DNA from: a virus | Length of the DNA stretch: 34,815 bases | Direction: 5' to 3' (one strand) | IMG/VR virus record: IMGVR_UViG_3300032893_000202 | Span: 1 to 34,815 of that record | Shown here: one piece after another, positions 6,319 to 13,320 of the stretch | Numbering within the stretch: the stretch's first letter is position 1 | Layout of the letters: every line of letters begins with the position of its first letter | The notes under the pieces: model-generated | The model's database searches: none | The model's input: only the letters and a program-made list of their open reading frames with translations | Told to the model about the DNA's origin: nothing | Translations under genes and position numbers: made by a program

Positions 6319-6608
6319 TGGCGCGGAACGACAAGGTCGGGGCTGGGACCGGAGCTGGAGCCGGAGCCGGACGGCGGCACGTCTGCAAGGAGGGCGGCTG
6401 CCTGGAACGCGCTGATGCCAGGTGCCAGGGCTGCGGCAACTGGTTCTGTCATAGACACCTGGAACGAGGAACCACGGTCGACTTCCGGTTCGGCGACGGA
6501 GCCGACGTCTGCATAGACTGTGCCTTCGAGCCGCCGGACCTCAGCGATGGGCTCTTGCTCTGGTCGTTGAACCCCGGTAGCGGCTCGACAGAGAAACGAG
6601 ACCGATGA
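6318..6608 (+). CDS. zinc-finger protein, 96 aa
   Basis: ATG 6318 overlaps the preceding TGA. A Gly/Ala repeat (TGAGAGAG) is followed by CKEGGC, CQGCGNWFCHRH and CIDC: eight Cys/His ligands spaced like a B-box or AN1-type two-zinc finger (residues ~23-68). Such domains usually mediate protein-protein contacts. The stop overlaps the next gene (ATGA at 6605), so translation is probably coupled to the CAP-domain protein. Confidence 0.65.
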   Translation: MARNDKVGAGTGAGAGAGRRHVCKEGGCLERADARCQGCGNWFCHRHLERGTTVDFRFGDGADVCIDCAFEPPDLSDGLLLWSLNPGSGSTEKRDR

Positions 6609-7087
6609 CCCTCTCCTCGATACTCCAGTGGCTCGAACGGGTCATCCTCGGGCCTGCTCCCACGCCTGCCCCGCCCTCACCTACGCCTCCTCCTCCTCCG
6701 CCGGCCCCGCCACAGGTCACGGCGCTCGTGGCCGCGATCAACGTCCAGCGTGCCGCCTACTCCCTGTGCCCCCTCGCCGAGTCGGGCACGCTCGACACGT
6801 TGGCCCATAGCCGATCCGAGAGCATGGCCGCGATGGGGGGGCTCTCCGATGCTGGATTCAACCTCCAGGTCGTACCGCAGCTCGCCGGCCTCTTCCCCGG
6901 CTACGCCGCCGCCGCCGAGAACGTCGCCGAGGGCCAGCCCGACGTTGCTTCCGTAATAGATGCCTGGATGAACTCACTACCGCACCGCGCGAACATTCTT
7001 GGCCCCTACAACCTGATCGGCGCCGGGATCGTGACCGATGCGTCGGGCCGGGTCTGGTGGACCAACCTTTTCGTCGCCCAGCGCTGA
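6605..7087 (+). CDS. CAP/SCP-domain protein (cysteine-rich secretory protein, antigen 5, PR-1 family)
   Basis: 160 residues: a short hydrophobic amphipathic N-terminus (~1-16), a Pro-rich hinge (~17-37), then a CAP domain. Conserved features are NVQRAAYSLCPL, LAHSRSES (His68), ENVAEG (Glu105), W..SLPHRANIL (His127) and the closing GAGIVTDASG..WWTNLF. The two His and the Glu are the CAP cavity residues. Bacterial CAP proteins are usually exported or surface-bound, with roles in binding lipids or glycans, or sometimes in proteolysis. In this position, next to a cysteine peptidase and before a membrane-protein cluster, a role in host-envelope breakdown or virion attachment is reasonable but inferred. 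Confidence 0.8.
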   Translation: MTLSSILQWLERVILGPAPTPAPPSPTPPPPPPAPPQVTALVAAINVQRAAYSLCPLAESGTLDTLAHSRSESMAAMGGLSDAGFNLQVVPQLAGLFPGYAAAAENVAEGQPDVASVIDAWMNSLPHRANILGPYNLIGAGIVTDASGRVWWTNLFVAQR

Positions 7088-7104
7088 GACCAGGAGCCGC
7101 CGCG

Positions 7105-7926
7105 ATGCCGATCAAGATCCCACCAGTCGTGCGAAGGACGAAGAGGGGCCACCGGCTCAACTGGATTCCCGACCCGAACCCCGTCCGCGAGTCGCCGCAC
7201 CATTACGCGATCCCGCCGGCGCACATCGTCGAGTCGCTACCGGCGTCTGTCGACCTCCGCCCTTTCTTCGCGAGTCACAACATATCAGTATATGACCAGG
7301 GGTCTGAGGGTTCGTGCACGGCCCATGCGTGGGCCGGCTGCGCCCAGTACCTCCGCGCCGTGGCCAAGAAGCCCAACAACTGGGTTCCGTCTCGGCAATT
7401 CATATATTGGTGTGAGCGCTTCATCGAGAACGACACGGGCACCGACGCCGGCGCGATGGTGGGCTCTGGCCAGACGGCGCTCGCGAAGTGGGGCGTCTGC
7501 CCGGAGAGCACCTGGCCCTACGTGGCCAGCGACATGCTCACGCAGCCGTCCCAGGTGGCCTACGCGCAGGCCAAGCCGCACGTCCTCAAAGGCGGGCAGC
7601 CGATCGACAACCGGAACCTGAAGGCGCTCAAGTCGGCCCTGGCGCTCCGGCTTCCGATCGTCAATGGCTTTTTGGTCTACTCCAGCTTCGAGAGCGACGC
7701 CGTCGCTCAGACGGGAATCATCCCCATGCCCGACGCCGCGACCGAGCAACTCCTCGGCGGCCACTCGACCCTTACCGTGGGCTACGACGACGCGAAGCAA
7801 TGGTTCATCTGCCGCAACTCCTGGAGTCCGGGATGGGGCGCTCAGGGATACTTCTACATGCCATATAACTACCTGACGAACGAGGCATATGCCCAGGATT
7901 TCCACCTCGGGCACTCGTTCTCGTAA
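7105..7926 (+). CDS. papain-like (C1A) cysteine peptidase
   Basis: 273 residues. The start at ATG 7105 has AGGAG at 7092-7096. Near the N-terminus is the typical PASVDLRPFF, then YDQGSEGSC with catalytic Cys71, GGHSTLTVGYDD with His220, and CRNSWSPGWGAQGYFYMP with Asn238, i.e. the Cys-His-Asn triad in the usual order and spacing. There is no long inhibitory propeptide and no signal peptide. C1A peptidases of this short type occur in many phages, giant viruses and bacteria. Possible jobs are host-envelope protein digestion at lysis or entry, or virion maturation. The neighbouring CAP protein and membrane proteins favour an envelope role; this is inference. Confidence 0.85.
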   Translation: MPIKIPPVVRRTKRGHRLNWIPDPNPVRESPHHYAIPPAHIVESLPASVDLRPFFASHNISVYDQGSEGSCTAHAWAGCAQYLRAVAKKPNNWVPSRQFIYWCERFIENDTGTDAGAMVGSGQTALAKWGVCPESTWPYVASDMLTQPSQVAYAQAKPHVLKGGQPIDNRNLKALKSALALRLPIVNGFLVYSSFESDAVAQTGIIPMPDAATEQLLGGHSTLTVGYDDAKQWFICRNSWSPGWGAQGYFYMPYNYLTNEAYAQDFHLGHSFS

Positions 7927-7945
7927 GCTGCGAGCAGTCATCGTG

Positions 7946-7958
7946 AAAACTGACTTTC
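7946..7958. repeat. dispersed palindrome copy (1 mismatch)
   Basis: AAAACTGACTTTC, within the 147-base gap between the cysteine peptidase and the glycosyltransferase. Confidence 0.8.
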
Positions 7959-7988
7959 ATGACGGTTACATGCGTACGGCGGGGAGTC

Positions 7989-8120
7989 ATGACCCTGCCC
8001 AGGGGCATCGGCGGACGGCCAATCCTCCGGTTCGCCGCTCCGTCGGTGCCCCGCAAACCGGAGGAGAAAGGCCGTGGGGATCGCGATCTCGGCGGTGACG
8101 GTCTGCGTCGGTTGCTCTGA
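7989..8120 (+). CDS. possible small ORF, 43 aa
   Basis: ATG 7989 with GGGGAG a few bases upstream encodes an Arg/Pro-rich 43-residue peptide that ends inside the glycosyltransferase gene (other frame). Decent SD spacing is the only support. It may be a leader that couples translation to the GTG start at 8074, or nothing. Confidence 0.25.
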   Translation: MTLPRGIGGRPILRFAAPSVPRKPEEKGRGDRDLGGDGLRRLL

Positions 8121-8865
8121 TTTCCTCGAAGAAGTCGCTCGTCACAACAGGCATCTATTCAGGCAATGGATGGTCGTCACCCATCCCCGCGACGGCGACA
8201 CCCTAGAGACGTGCCGACGTAACTCGCTCGACTGCCTCCGCACCGAGGACGTCGGCCTCTACGGGCAGCCGTTCAACAAAGGCCGGGCGCTCGCCCGGGG
8301 CATCAGCCAGCTCTCGTGGCAGGACTGGCTGCTCGGAGTCGACTGCGACATCGTGCTGCCGAGGAACACCCTGAACGTGCTCGACTCGGCCGAGCTGGAG
8401 CCCGGCAAACTCTACGGCGTCGATCGGGTCTGCCTGTACTCCTGGGAACAGTGGAAGATCCTCGAAGCGTCGGACTATCTCCATCGGCAGCATGATTACC
8501 ATATCAACGTTCACCCGCCGAACATGCCGTACGGGTTCCCGCCGCTAGCCTCGCGGATCATGCGCGACGGTTTCGGCTATACGCCGCACGGGTACTTCCA
8601 GCTCTTCCACGGGTCGGACGGGCTCCACGAGGGCTGGCGGTATAAGACTAATGCCCTGGTCCCGGAGACGTGCGGCCACACCGACCAGAAGTTCGCTGAG
8701 CGTTGGGACCGGAGGAACCGGGTCCTCATCCCCGAGATCATCGCGGTCCACCTGGAGTCGGAAAGGGTCCGCTTCGGGACGAACTGGACGGGCCGCAGGA
8801 CTCGCTGGTTCGGGCCGGAAGGGTCGGAGCCGAAGACGCCGCCGACCGGGAGAGCCTACCCGTGA
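8074..8865 (+). CDS. glycosyltransferase, GT-A fold (family 2-like)
   Basis: 263 residues starting at GTG 8074 with GGAGGAG at 8059-8065. The N-terminus has a beta-strand start (ISAVTVCVG), then NKGRALARGI and DWLLGVDCDIVLP, whose Asp90-x-Asp92 is the metal/nucleotide-sugar DxD motif of GT-A enzymes. The remainder (YGVDRVCLYS, FGYTPHGYFQLFHGSDGLHEGW) is typical of phage and bacterial glycosyltransferases that act on surface glycans. It lacks a membrane segment. Its stop overlaps the sulfotransferase start (GTGA), so both are probably made together and may act on one glycan. Substrate is unknown. Confidence 0.75.
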   Translation: MGIAISAVTVCVGCSDFLEEVARHNRHLFRQWMVVTHPRDGDTLETCRRNSLDCLRTEDVGLYGQPFNKGRALARGISQLSWQDWLLGVDCDIVLPRNTLNVLDSAELEPGKLYGVDRVCLYSWEQWKILEASDYLHRQHDYHINVHPPNMPYGFPPLASRIMRDGFGYTPHGYFQLFHGSDGLHEGWRYKTNALVPETCGHTDQKFAERWDRRNRVLIPEIIAVHLESERVRFGTNWTGRRTRWFGPEGSEPKTPPTGRAYP

Positions 8866-9407
8866 AGTGCTTCGGCATCGGTCCTCCTCGCACCGGGACC
8901 AAGAGCCTAAACGAGGCCCTCTGCTGGCTCGGGATCAGGTCGGTCCACTACCCGATCGATGACCGGACGTGCCGCGAGGTCGTCTCCGGGGAGCCCTACT
9001 CGATCCTGAACACGCACGACGGCCTGACCGACCTCCACGCGATGGTTCGGTTCAAGAGCCTGGATCGCCGCCACCCGGGCAGCAAGTTCATCCTGACCGT
9101 GCGGGAGCGCGAGGCGTGGGTCAACTCGAACATGAGCTGGTTCTCCTGGATCAAGATGGAAGACATGCCGGAACCAGAACGTTCGGCGTGCGCCAGGCTG
9201 CGCGTCCAGGCGTGGGGGAGCGTTGACCTGTCTCGCGAACGTCTCCTCGCCGCTTACGACCGGCATGTCGCCGACGTCGAGAACCACTTCTGTCAGCGGC
9301 CTGCCGACTTGCTCATCATGAACGTCTTCGCTGGCGACGGCTGGAGAAAGCTATGCCCGTTCCTGGGCAAGCCGTTCCCAGCCGTGCCGTTCCCGCACCT
9401 GAAGTGA
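8862..9407 (+). CDS. sulfotransferase (PAPS-dependent, Sulfotransfer_4-like)
   Basis: 181 residues from GTG 8862, overlapping the glycosyltransferase stop. Residues 5-16 (GIGPPRTGTKSL) are the 5'-phosphosulfate-binding loop. Later FILTVRER is the typical strand before the PAPS 3'-phosphate-contacting Arg/Ser, and the C-terminus LLIMNVFAGDGWRKLCPFLG with PFPHLK is the signature of the Sulfotransfer_4/NAD-dependent-epimerase-linked family. The enzyme would move sulfate from PAPS to a hydroxyl, here most simply of a glycan built by its neighbour. The longer frame upstream of 8862 is antiparallel noise within the glycosyltransferase gene. Sulfotransferases are rarely reported in phages. Confidence 0.8.
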   Translation: MKCFGIGPPRTGTKSLNEALCWLGIRSVHYPIDDRTCREVVSGEPYSILNTHDGLTDLHAMVRFKSLDRRHPGSKFILTVREREAWVNSNMSWFSWIKMEDMPEPERSACARLRVQAWGSVDLSRERLLAAYDRHVADVENHFCQRPADLLIMNVFAGDGWRKLCPFLGKPFPAVPFPHLK

Positions 9408-9415
9408 TCGGGCGC

Positions 9416-9428
9416 GAAAGTGAGTTTC
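9416..9428. repeat. dispersed palindrome copy (exact consensus)
   Basis: GAAAGTGAGTTTC in the 44-base gap between sulfotransferase and the 111-aa gene. Confidence 0.9.
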
Positions 9429-9451
9429 ACGGACCCTCGCGAGGGCAAGAC

Positions 9452-9787
9452 ATGAGCAACGAGTTGCTTACTCGTGTTAGCCGGGCCGGGCTGGCGCCCC
9501 AGGATGTTATCACGGAAATTGAGGCGATCGTCGCCAGGATGCCGCGGCTGGGCAAGTTCCTGGCGAATCTTGAGTCGGCCGTCGGCGCGACCTCGATCAA
9601 TTGGACGGTGCTCTTCCAGGTCATCACGACGGCCCTCCAGTCGGGCGGCGGCCTGCCCGCTGTCCTCGCGGCGATCCTGGAGCACCTCACGACCATCGTC
9701 AGCAACCCGGCGTTCCACGCCGCCGCTGCCGCCGCCGCCGCGCCGGCGATTCGCGACCTTGTAGTCAAGCCGCCCGGCGGGAAGTGA
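9452..9787 (+). CDS. helical hypothetical protein, 111 aa
   Basis: ATG 9452 has GAGGG at 9441-9445. An exact copy of the palindrome (9416-9428) lies 23 bases upstream. The protein is almost all helix and Ala/Leu-rich, with an amphipathic stretch (WTVLFQVITTALQSGGG, LPAVLAAILEHLTTIV) and a poly-Ala segment near the end. It could be membrane-associated. No family is recognised. Its TGA stop also sits in a degenerate site, AAGTGACTC. Confidence 0.6.
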   Translation: MSNELLTRVSRAGLAPQDVITEIEAIVARMPRLGKFLANLESAVGATSINWTVLFQVITTALQSGGGLPAVLAAILEHLTTIVSNPAFHAAAAAAAAPAIRDLVVKPPGGK

Positions 9788-9806
9788 CTCTTGCGTGGAG
9801 CATGTC

Positions 9807-10082
9807 ATGGCGAACCCCTTCGACGACGATGACCTCGAACGACAACACGACGCCGACCTGGAACGCGGCCAGTGGATCGCGGGCATGGCCGCACCCGATG
9901 GCCCGTTCGGCCCTCGCGTCCTCCTCGAGCCGCCCCGCGTGCTCAACCCGCACGTCATCGTTGTCTCGCCCGCCCACGCGACAGCGACCGCGACCGACGC
10001 GGATCGCATCGCGCACCTGGAAAGGCAGGTCGAGCTGCTTGAAGCCGAGATGATCCGGCTGTCGCGGGGCTTCGATCGATGA
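9807..10082 (+). CDS. small hypothetical protein with C-terminal coiled coil, 91 aa
   Basis: ATG 9807 is chosen over GTG 9795 because GGAG (9797-9800) is placed correctly for it. The N-terminus is Asp-rich (FDDDDLE), the middle Pro-rich, and the last 25 residues form a coiled coil (RIAHLERQVELLEAEMIRL). It overlaps the following membrane protein by ATGA. It may be a soluble partner of the membrane cluster. Confidence 0.6.
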   Translation: MANPFDDDDLERQHDADLERGQWIAGMAAPDGPFGPRVLLEPPRVLNPHVIVVSPAHATATATDADRIAHLERQVELLEAEMIRLSRGFDR

Positions 10083-10543
10083 CTCAGGCGGCCCCCCATC
10101 ATCACGATCCGATCACCGGCTATGACGTGACCGCTGGTGTCGGCTCGGCGATGGCTATGGGGGGTGGCATTGGCATTATGGCTACCAACGACGGGAACAC
10201 TACGGTCGGTATCCTGGTCGGCGTCGCTGGGATCATTACGGCGGTCGGCACGCTCCTGGCGCGATGGATGGAACACAAGCGACTCGAACGGCAAGCGAAA
10301 TGGGAGCGGCAAGGGATCGTGGTTCAGCTTCGAGAAGCTCTCGTAGAATTGAAGATCGACAAGGAGAGGATCGATATCCTAGAACAAACTAAAGAATCAA
10401 ACTTGCGGCGGATCATCGAGCTGGAGCGAGAAGTCGCCGCCGAGCAACATCTCATGACCGACCACGAGAAGCGGCTTCGCCAGATTGCCGACTCCGGGAT
10501 GTTTCCCGTTGTCAAGATCGACCCTCCGCCAGACCAGCCATGA
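10079..10543 (+). CDS. membrane protein with cytoplasmic coiled coil (holin/spanin candidate)
   Basis: 154 residues: a His-rich start, two hydrophobic glycine-rich segments (~19-34 and ~43-62, ending LLARW), then a long charged coiled coil (~65-135) and a Pro-rich tail. A membrane hairpin plus coiled coil fits a holin or a spanin-like tether, and it is followed immediately by two more membrane proteins in overlapping reading frames. There is no lipobox. Assignment rests on topology and context only. Confidence 0.6.
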   Translation: MTQAAPHHHDPITGYDVTAGVGSAMAMGGGIGIMATNDGNTTVGILVGVAGIITAVGTLLARWMEHKRLERQAKWERQGIVVQLREALVELKIDKERIDILEQTKESNLRRIIELEREVAAEQHLMTDHEKRLRQIADSGMFPVVKIDPPPDQP

Positions 10544-10833
10544 CGCCGCAGGAACCACTCTCGCCGACGCTCGGCGATCCGCTGGGCCTCAGGCCATCGA
10601 ACGCCCCCGCGGGCGTCCTGGCCCCCGTATCGGTGCCCCGGGCGATGGCGGCCGGCTCGGTCGTCTACACGGCGGCCCAGGTCATCGTGACGGTGCTCTC
10701 TGCGGTCGCCCTGAGCCCCGAGCTGCTCAAGCTCCTGCTCCACCATCCGGCCGAGTGGGCGGGCGTAGCCGCCGCCGTGGGCTATCTGATCCAAGCGTAC
10801 CTGAGAGATGGTCGAGCCAAGGGGTCTGTCTGA
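10540..10833 (+). CDS. small membrane protein, holin candidate, 97 aa
   Basis: ATG 10540 overlaps the preceding stop (ATGA). After a Pro-rich N-terminus (~35 residues) come two hydrophobic helices (SVVYTAAQVIVTVLSAVAL and WAGVAAAVGYLIQAYL) and a short basic end, a typical class II holin layout. The length (97 aa) is in the holin range. Function is inferred from topology and neighbours. Confidence 0.6.
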   Translation: MTPQEPLSPTLGDPLGLRPSNAPAGVLAPVSVPRAMAAGSVVYTAAQVIVTVLSAVALSPELLKLLLHHPAEWAGVAAAVGYLIQAYLRDGRAKGSV

Positions 10834-10837
10834 TCGA

Positions 10838-11413
10838 ATGCTCCATGCGATACTGGCCAAGCCCGGTCTCTTGATGATCTACGGAGGCGCCGGACTGGCG
10901 ATCGCCGTGTGGGGATTACATGCCGAGGGAGTGGTCACGGGACAAGCCTGGTACGATCTGGGATTTGGCGGCCTGGCCCTCTCGATCCTCGGCCTGATCC
11001 TGAGTTACGCCGGACCGTGGTTTTCCGCGTGGGTCAATATCCAGCTCTCCAATCGCGAGAGCGACAAGAACCTGCAAGTGCTCAAGAGCGAGTTTGAGGA
11101 ACACAAGCAGGGCGTTGCGATTCGGCACCAGTTCATCATCGGGCGGCAGGATCAGATCATCTCGCGGCTTGATCACATTGATAAAACCACGACCGACGTA
11201 GCTGAGATCGCCGCCAAGATCGCCGCCGACGAGGTCGCGGCGATGGGCGCCGTGCTCTCGAAGCGGTTGGCGAAGGAAGTGGTCGAGATCGTCTGCGACA
11301 CCGACGCTCACGCCTTGACGCCGGTCCTGCTCCATCCGGAGCAGCCCGACGCCGAGGTCAAGTTCGTCAAGAAAGACGGCAGCCCCGGTCCCGATGCCGG
11401 CCATGCTAGCTAA
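10838..11413 (+). CDS. two-pass membrane protein with long soluble C-terminus, 191 aa
   Basis: Two hydrophobic helices (~10-30, LLMIYGGAGLAIAVWGL; ~40-65, GGLALSILGLILSYAGPW) are followed by a charged helical domain that could form a coiled coil and an acidic end. ATG 10808 in the same frame would add ten residues and overlap the previous gene by 26 bases. I prefer 10838, because MLHAILAKPGLLM is a natural membrane-protein start, but the choice is open. It is the third membrane protein in a row; possibly a holin/antiholin partner or an inner spanin. Confidence 0.6.
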   Translation: MLHAILAKPGLLMIYGGAGLAIAVWGLHAEGVVTGQAWYDLGFGGLALSILGLILSYAGPWFSAWVNIQLSNRESDKNLQVLKSEFEEHKQGVAIRHQFIIGRQDQIISRLDHIDKTTTDVAEIAAKIAADEVAAMGAVLSKRLAKEVVEIVCDTDAHALTPVLLHPEQPDAEVKFVKKDGSPGPDAGHAS

Positions 11414-11424
11414 AAGTCAGTTTC
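11412..11424. repeat. dispersed palindrome copy (1 mismatch)
   Basis: AAAAGTCAGTTTC, overlapping the stop of one membrane protein gene and 33 bases before the next start. Confidence 0.8.
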
Positions 11425-11457
11425 GTCAGGAGCAGAGATCGAGTCGGAGGCACGTTC

Positions 11458-11646
11458 ATGCAGCTCGTCGCGATCTTAGTCGGCCTGGTCGTGCTGGCGC
11501 TGTTCCTGTACGTCCTGAACCTGATCCTTGACAAGCTCCTCCCCAGCATGGGGCTGGATGCTGGCTGGGCCGTGATCGTCAAGCTGATCGTAACCCTGTT
11601 CGTCCTCGTGCTCGCCGCCGGAACGCTCGGCGTCGGGCCGGCCTAG
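11458..11646 (+). CDS. small two-helix membrane protein, 62 aa
   Basis: ATG 11458 is preceded by GGAGG at 11446-11450 and, further up, by the palindrome copy at 11412-11424. Two very hydrophobic helices (LVAILVGLVVLALFLYVLN and AVIVKLIVTLFVLVLAAG) with a short polar turn make a minimal holin-like hairpin. Being preceded by its own site, it may be controlled separately from the three membrane genes before it. Confidence 0.6.
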   Translation: MQLVAILVGLVVLALFLYVLNLILDKLLPSMGLDAGWAVIVKLIVTLFVLVLAAGTLGVGPA

Positions 11647-11665
11647 ATCAGATGGAGGTAGTTTC

Positions 11666-11824
11666 ATGCCGCTCAAGAAGGGGAAGAAGAACATCGGCGC
11701 GAACATCAAGGAGCTTGAGGAGCACGGGTCTCGCCCTCGCTCCAGGAAGCAGATCCTCGCGATCGCGCTCAGCGCGGCGGGCGTGGCCAAGAAGAAGAAG
11801 AAGAAGACCGCCAGGAAGAAGTGA
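11666..11824 (+). CDS. DUF6496-like small basic phage protein, 52 aa
   Basis: MPLKKGKKNIGANIKELEEH followed by SRKQILAIALSAAGVAKKKKKK is the pattern of a very common small phage protein family (MP+KKG...NI.EL...G....QA+AIAL..AG..+). Such genes often sit near head or packaging genes; the function is unknown. GGAGG lies 8 bases before ATG 11666. Its TGA stop (11822-11824) is the centre of a palindrome copy, GAAGTGACTTTC. Confidence 0.75.
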   Translation: MPLKKGKKNIGANIKELEEHGSRPRSRKQILAIALSAAGVAKKKKKKTARKK

Positions 11825-11829
11825 CTTTC
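11818..11829. repeat. dispersed palindrome copy (variant)
   Basis: GAAGTGACTTTC; its TGA is the stop of the DUF6496-like gene, and the next ATG is 25 bases downstream. Confidence 0.8.
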
Positions 11830-11854
11830 GTCGCGGGGAGACCGGGAGAGAGGC

Positions 11855-12142
11855 ATGGCCAGACGCAAGGCGCAGAACGGGACGGTCCAGGAGCCAGCGC
11901 AAGAGCCTGAACCGGAGACTGGGCCTGGGCCTGGGCTGGTTGAGAGCCAGGGCCAGGCTCAGGTCGTCGCCAGGACGACCGTCGTCGACATTGATGACGT
12001 TCACATTGACCAGGGTAACGTTCGCATCCACGACGACCGAAACCTGTCCGTCATCGGTGATTCGCTCGTCCAGTTCGGGCCGGCACGCTCGATCGTCCTC
12101 GACTCCAGGAACATCGTCCGCGCTGGCAACGGCACCGTCTAG
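11855..12142 (+). CDS. N-terminal fragment of a ParB-like protein
   Basis: 95 residues. After a Gln/Glu/Pro-rich leader (~1-40), residues ~45-95 ([39 protein letters not shown]) match the ParB/Srx N-terminal fold: strand, helix, FGxxRxIV strand, and the AGNGT loop that binds nucleotide in ParB-type domains. The frame stops at TAG 12140-12142 exactly where the domain should continue as [14 protein letters not shown], which is present immediately after the stop. The gene is therefore truncated, unless the amber codon is read through. GGGAGAGAGG supports ATG 11855. Confidence 0.65.
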   Translation: MARRKAQNGTVQEPAQEPEPETGPGPGLVESQGQAQVVARTTVVDIDDVHIDQGNVRIHDDRNLSVIGDSLVQFGPARSIVLDSRNIVRAGNGTV

Positions 12143-12702
12143 GCGGCGCGACAGGCGGGAATCCGCGAGCTGCTCGTGGTCGAACCGGCCCCGATCAGCT
12201 CGTCGCCGTCAAGCGGTCTGACTGGTCACCGTCGCAAGCCGTTGGGTACTCGATCAACGACAACAGGTCAACCGACCTGTCGCGGTTCGACTTCGGTCCG
12301 CTCCTCAAGCAGGTCGAGACGCTGCGGCTAGAGGGGATCGCACCGGACCTCCTCGGCTGGACCGAGGTGGAGCTGGCTGCCCTCCGCGAGAGCCTGAACG
12401 GTGTCGGTGACGGGACTAATGGCCAATCGGGCGATGGTTCTGGCGGGGAGGCCGCCGTTGCCGAGACCGATGGGCAAAGCCTGGAGAAGATCGCCGGGGT
12501 GATCCGGCGTGACCCCGTCACGCAGGCCAAGCTGGGCGACGTCTTCCGGCTCGGCGAGCACCTTTGCATGACCATGCGTGGGATCAGGACTCCGTCCCGC
12601 ATGACGACCAGCGTCGTTCGCGGACTGTTCAAGACGAACCACGACGCCAGGAGCGAGTTCCTCAGGATCATCGCGCTCCCGGCTAGCCAGAGAGTCCTCT
12701 AG
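12143..12702 (+). pseudogene. remainder of ParB-like gene fused to the C-terminus of GTP cyclohydrolase I (FolE)
   Basis: After TAG 12142 the same frame reads [16 protein letters not shown], then a one-base loss near CCCC (12189-12192) moves the homology to frame 1: [35 protein letters not shown]. This is the second half of ParB-like N-terminal domains found in ParB-methyltransferase proteins. [11 protein letters not shown] (to ~12561) is how the methyltransferase part of such proteins begins. From there the text switches to [27 protein letters not shown], which is the C-terminal ~45 residues of FolE, including the Zn-ligand Cys of HxCM. The FolE catalytic core is missing. The last 170 codons are open, so a product could still be made from an internal start. 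Confidence 0.65.
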
Positions 12703-13320
12703 ATGCCCGCAAGAATCTCACCAGAGTCCGTCGCCGAGATCATCCGGCTCAATGAGCAGGGGTTCACCCACCTGGAGATCAGGGCAAGACTCGGCATCGG
12801 CCATACCACCATCTGCAACGCGCTCAAGAAACACCACGAGCGCGTCTACGAGGCCCTCGTCGAGTCCCACGTCGCTGAGCGGGGGCGACAGCTCAAGTGG
12901 CTTCACAAGATGTTCCGCGAGTGCTGGGAAGAGTGGAACCGATCCAAGGGACAGCAGACGACCAAGAAAGTCAGTTCTGAGAAGAACCTGCTCCCAGGAA
13001 CCAAGAACCAGACGTCTACCATCGAACGGTCCGAGATCCAGATCAAGGACGGCCTGGGAAACCCCGCCTACGTCGATCGCATGAATGCTATTCTTGGAGC
13101 AATACGCGAAGTCCTCATGCTCGACAAGACCCCCAGGCGAGACGAAGAGGCCAACCCCGGGGCCGGCGACCACGACGTGACAAAAGCTCTCGAAGACCTG
13201 GAGCGCATCGAGCAGGCCATGAGGCAGAGCGGCGGACTGCCCGCGAAGCCACAGGGGCAGGGCCAGGCGAGCAGGCACGATGACGATGACGACGACGATC
13301 AGGACGACGACGACCGATGA
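12703..13320 (+). CDS. terS: terminase small subunit-like protein, 205 aa
   Basis: Starts at ATG 12703, directly after the preceding TAG. Residues ~6-45 (SPESVAEIIRLNEQGFTHLE, IRARLGIGHTTICNALKKHH) are a helix-turn-helix typical of small terminases. The central NPAYVDRMNAILGAIREVLMLD is a phrase common to phage small-terminase or terminase-associated proteins. The C-terminus is a run of Asp (about 15 in the last 20), possibly a disordered contact for the large subunit. It overlaps the large terminase by four bases. The protein would recognise the packaging start on the phage DNA. The pac/cos site cannot be located from sequence alone. Confidence 0.75.
   Translation: MPARISPESVAEIIRLNEQGFTHLEIRARLGIGHTTICNALKKHHERVYEALVESHVAERGRQLKWLHKMFRECWEEWNRSKGQQTTKKVSSEKNLLPGTKNQTSTIERSEIQIKDGLGNPAYVDRMNAILGAIREVLMLDKTPRRDEEANPGAGDHDVTKALEDLERIEQAMRQSGGLPAKPQGQGQASRHDDDDDDDQDDDDR
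12966..12977. repeat. dispersed palindrome variant
   Basis: GAAAGTCAGTTC inside the small terminase gene; half-site degenerate. Confidence 0.45.

Noticed and set aside
11855-12702. Amber (TAG) recoding as a genetic-code change in this phage
   Set aside because: The large terminase and several other intact genes end in TAG, and the same ParB region also carries a frameshift, so decay or error is simpler.
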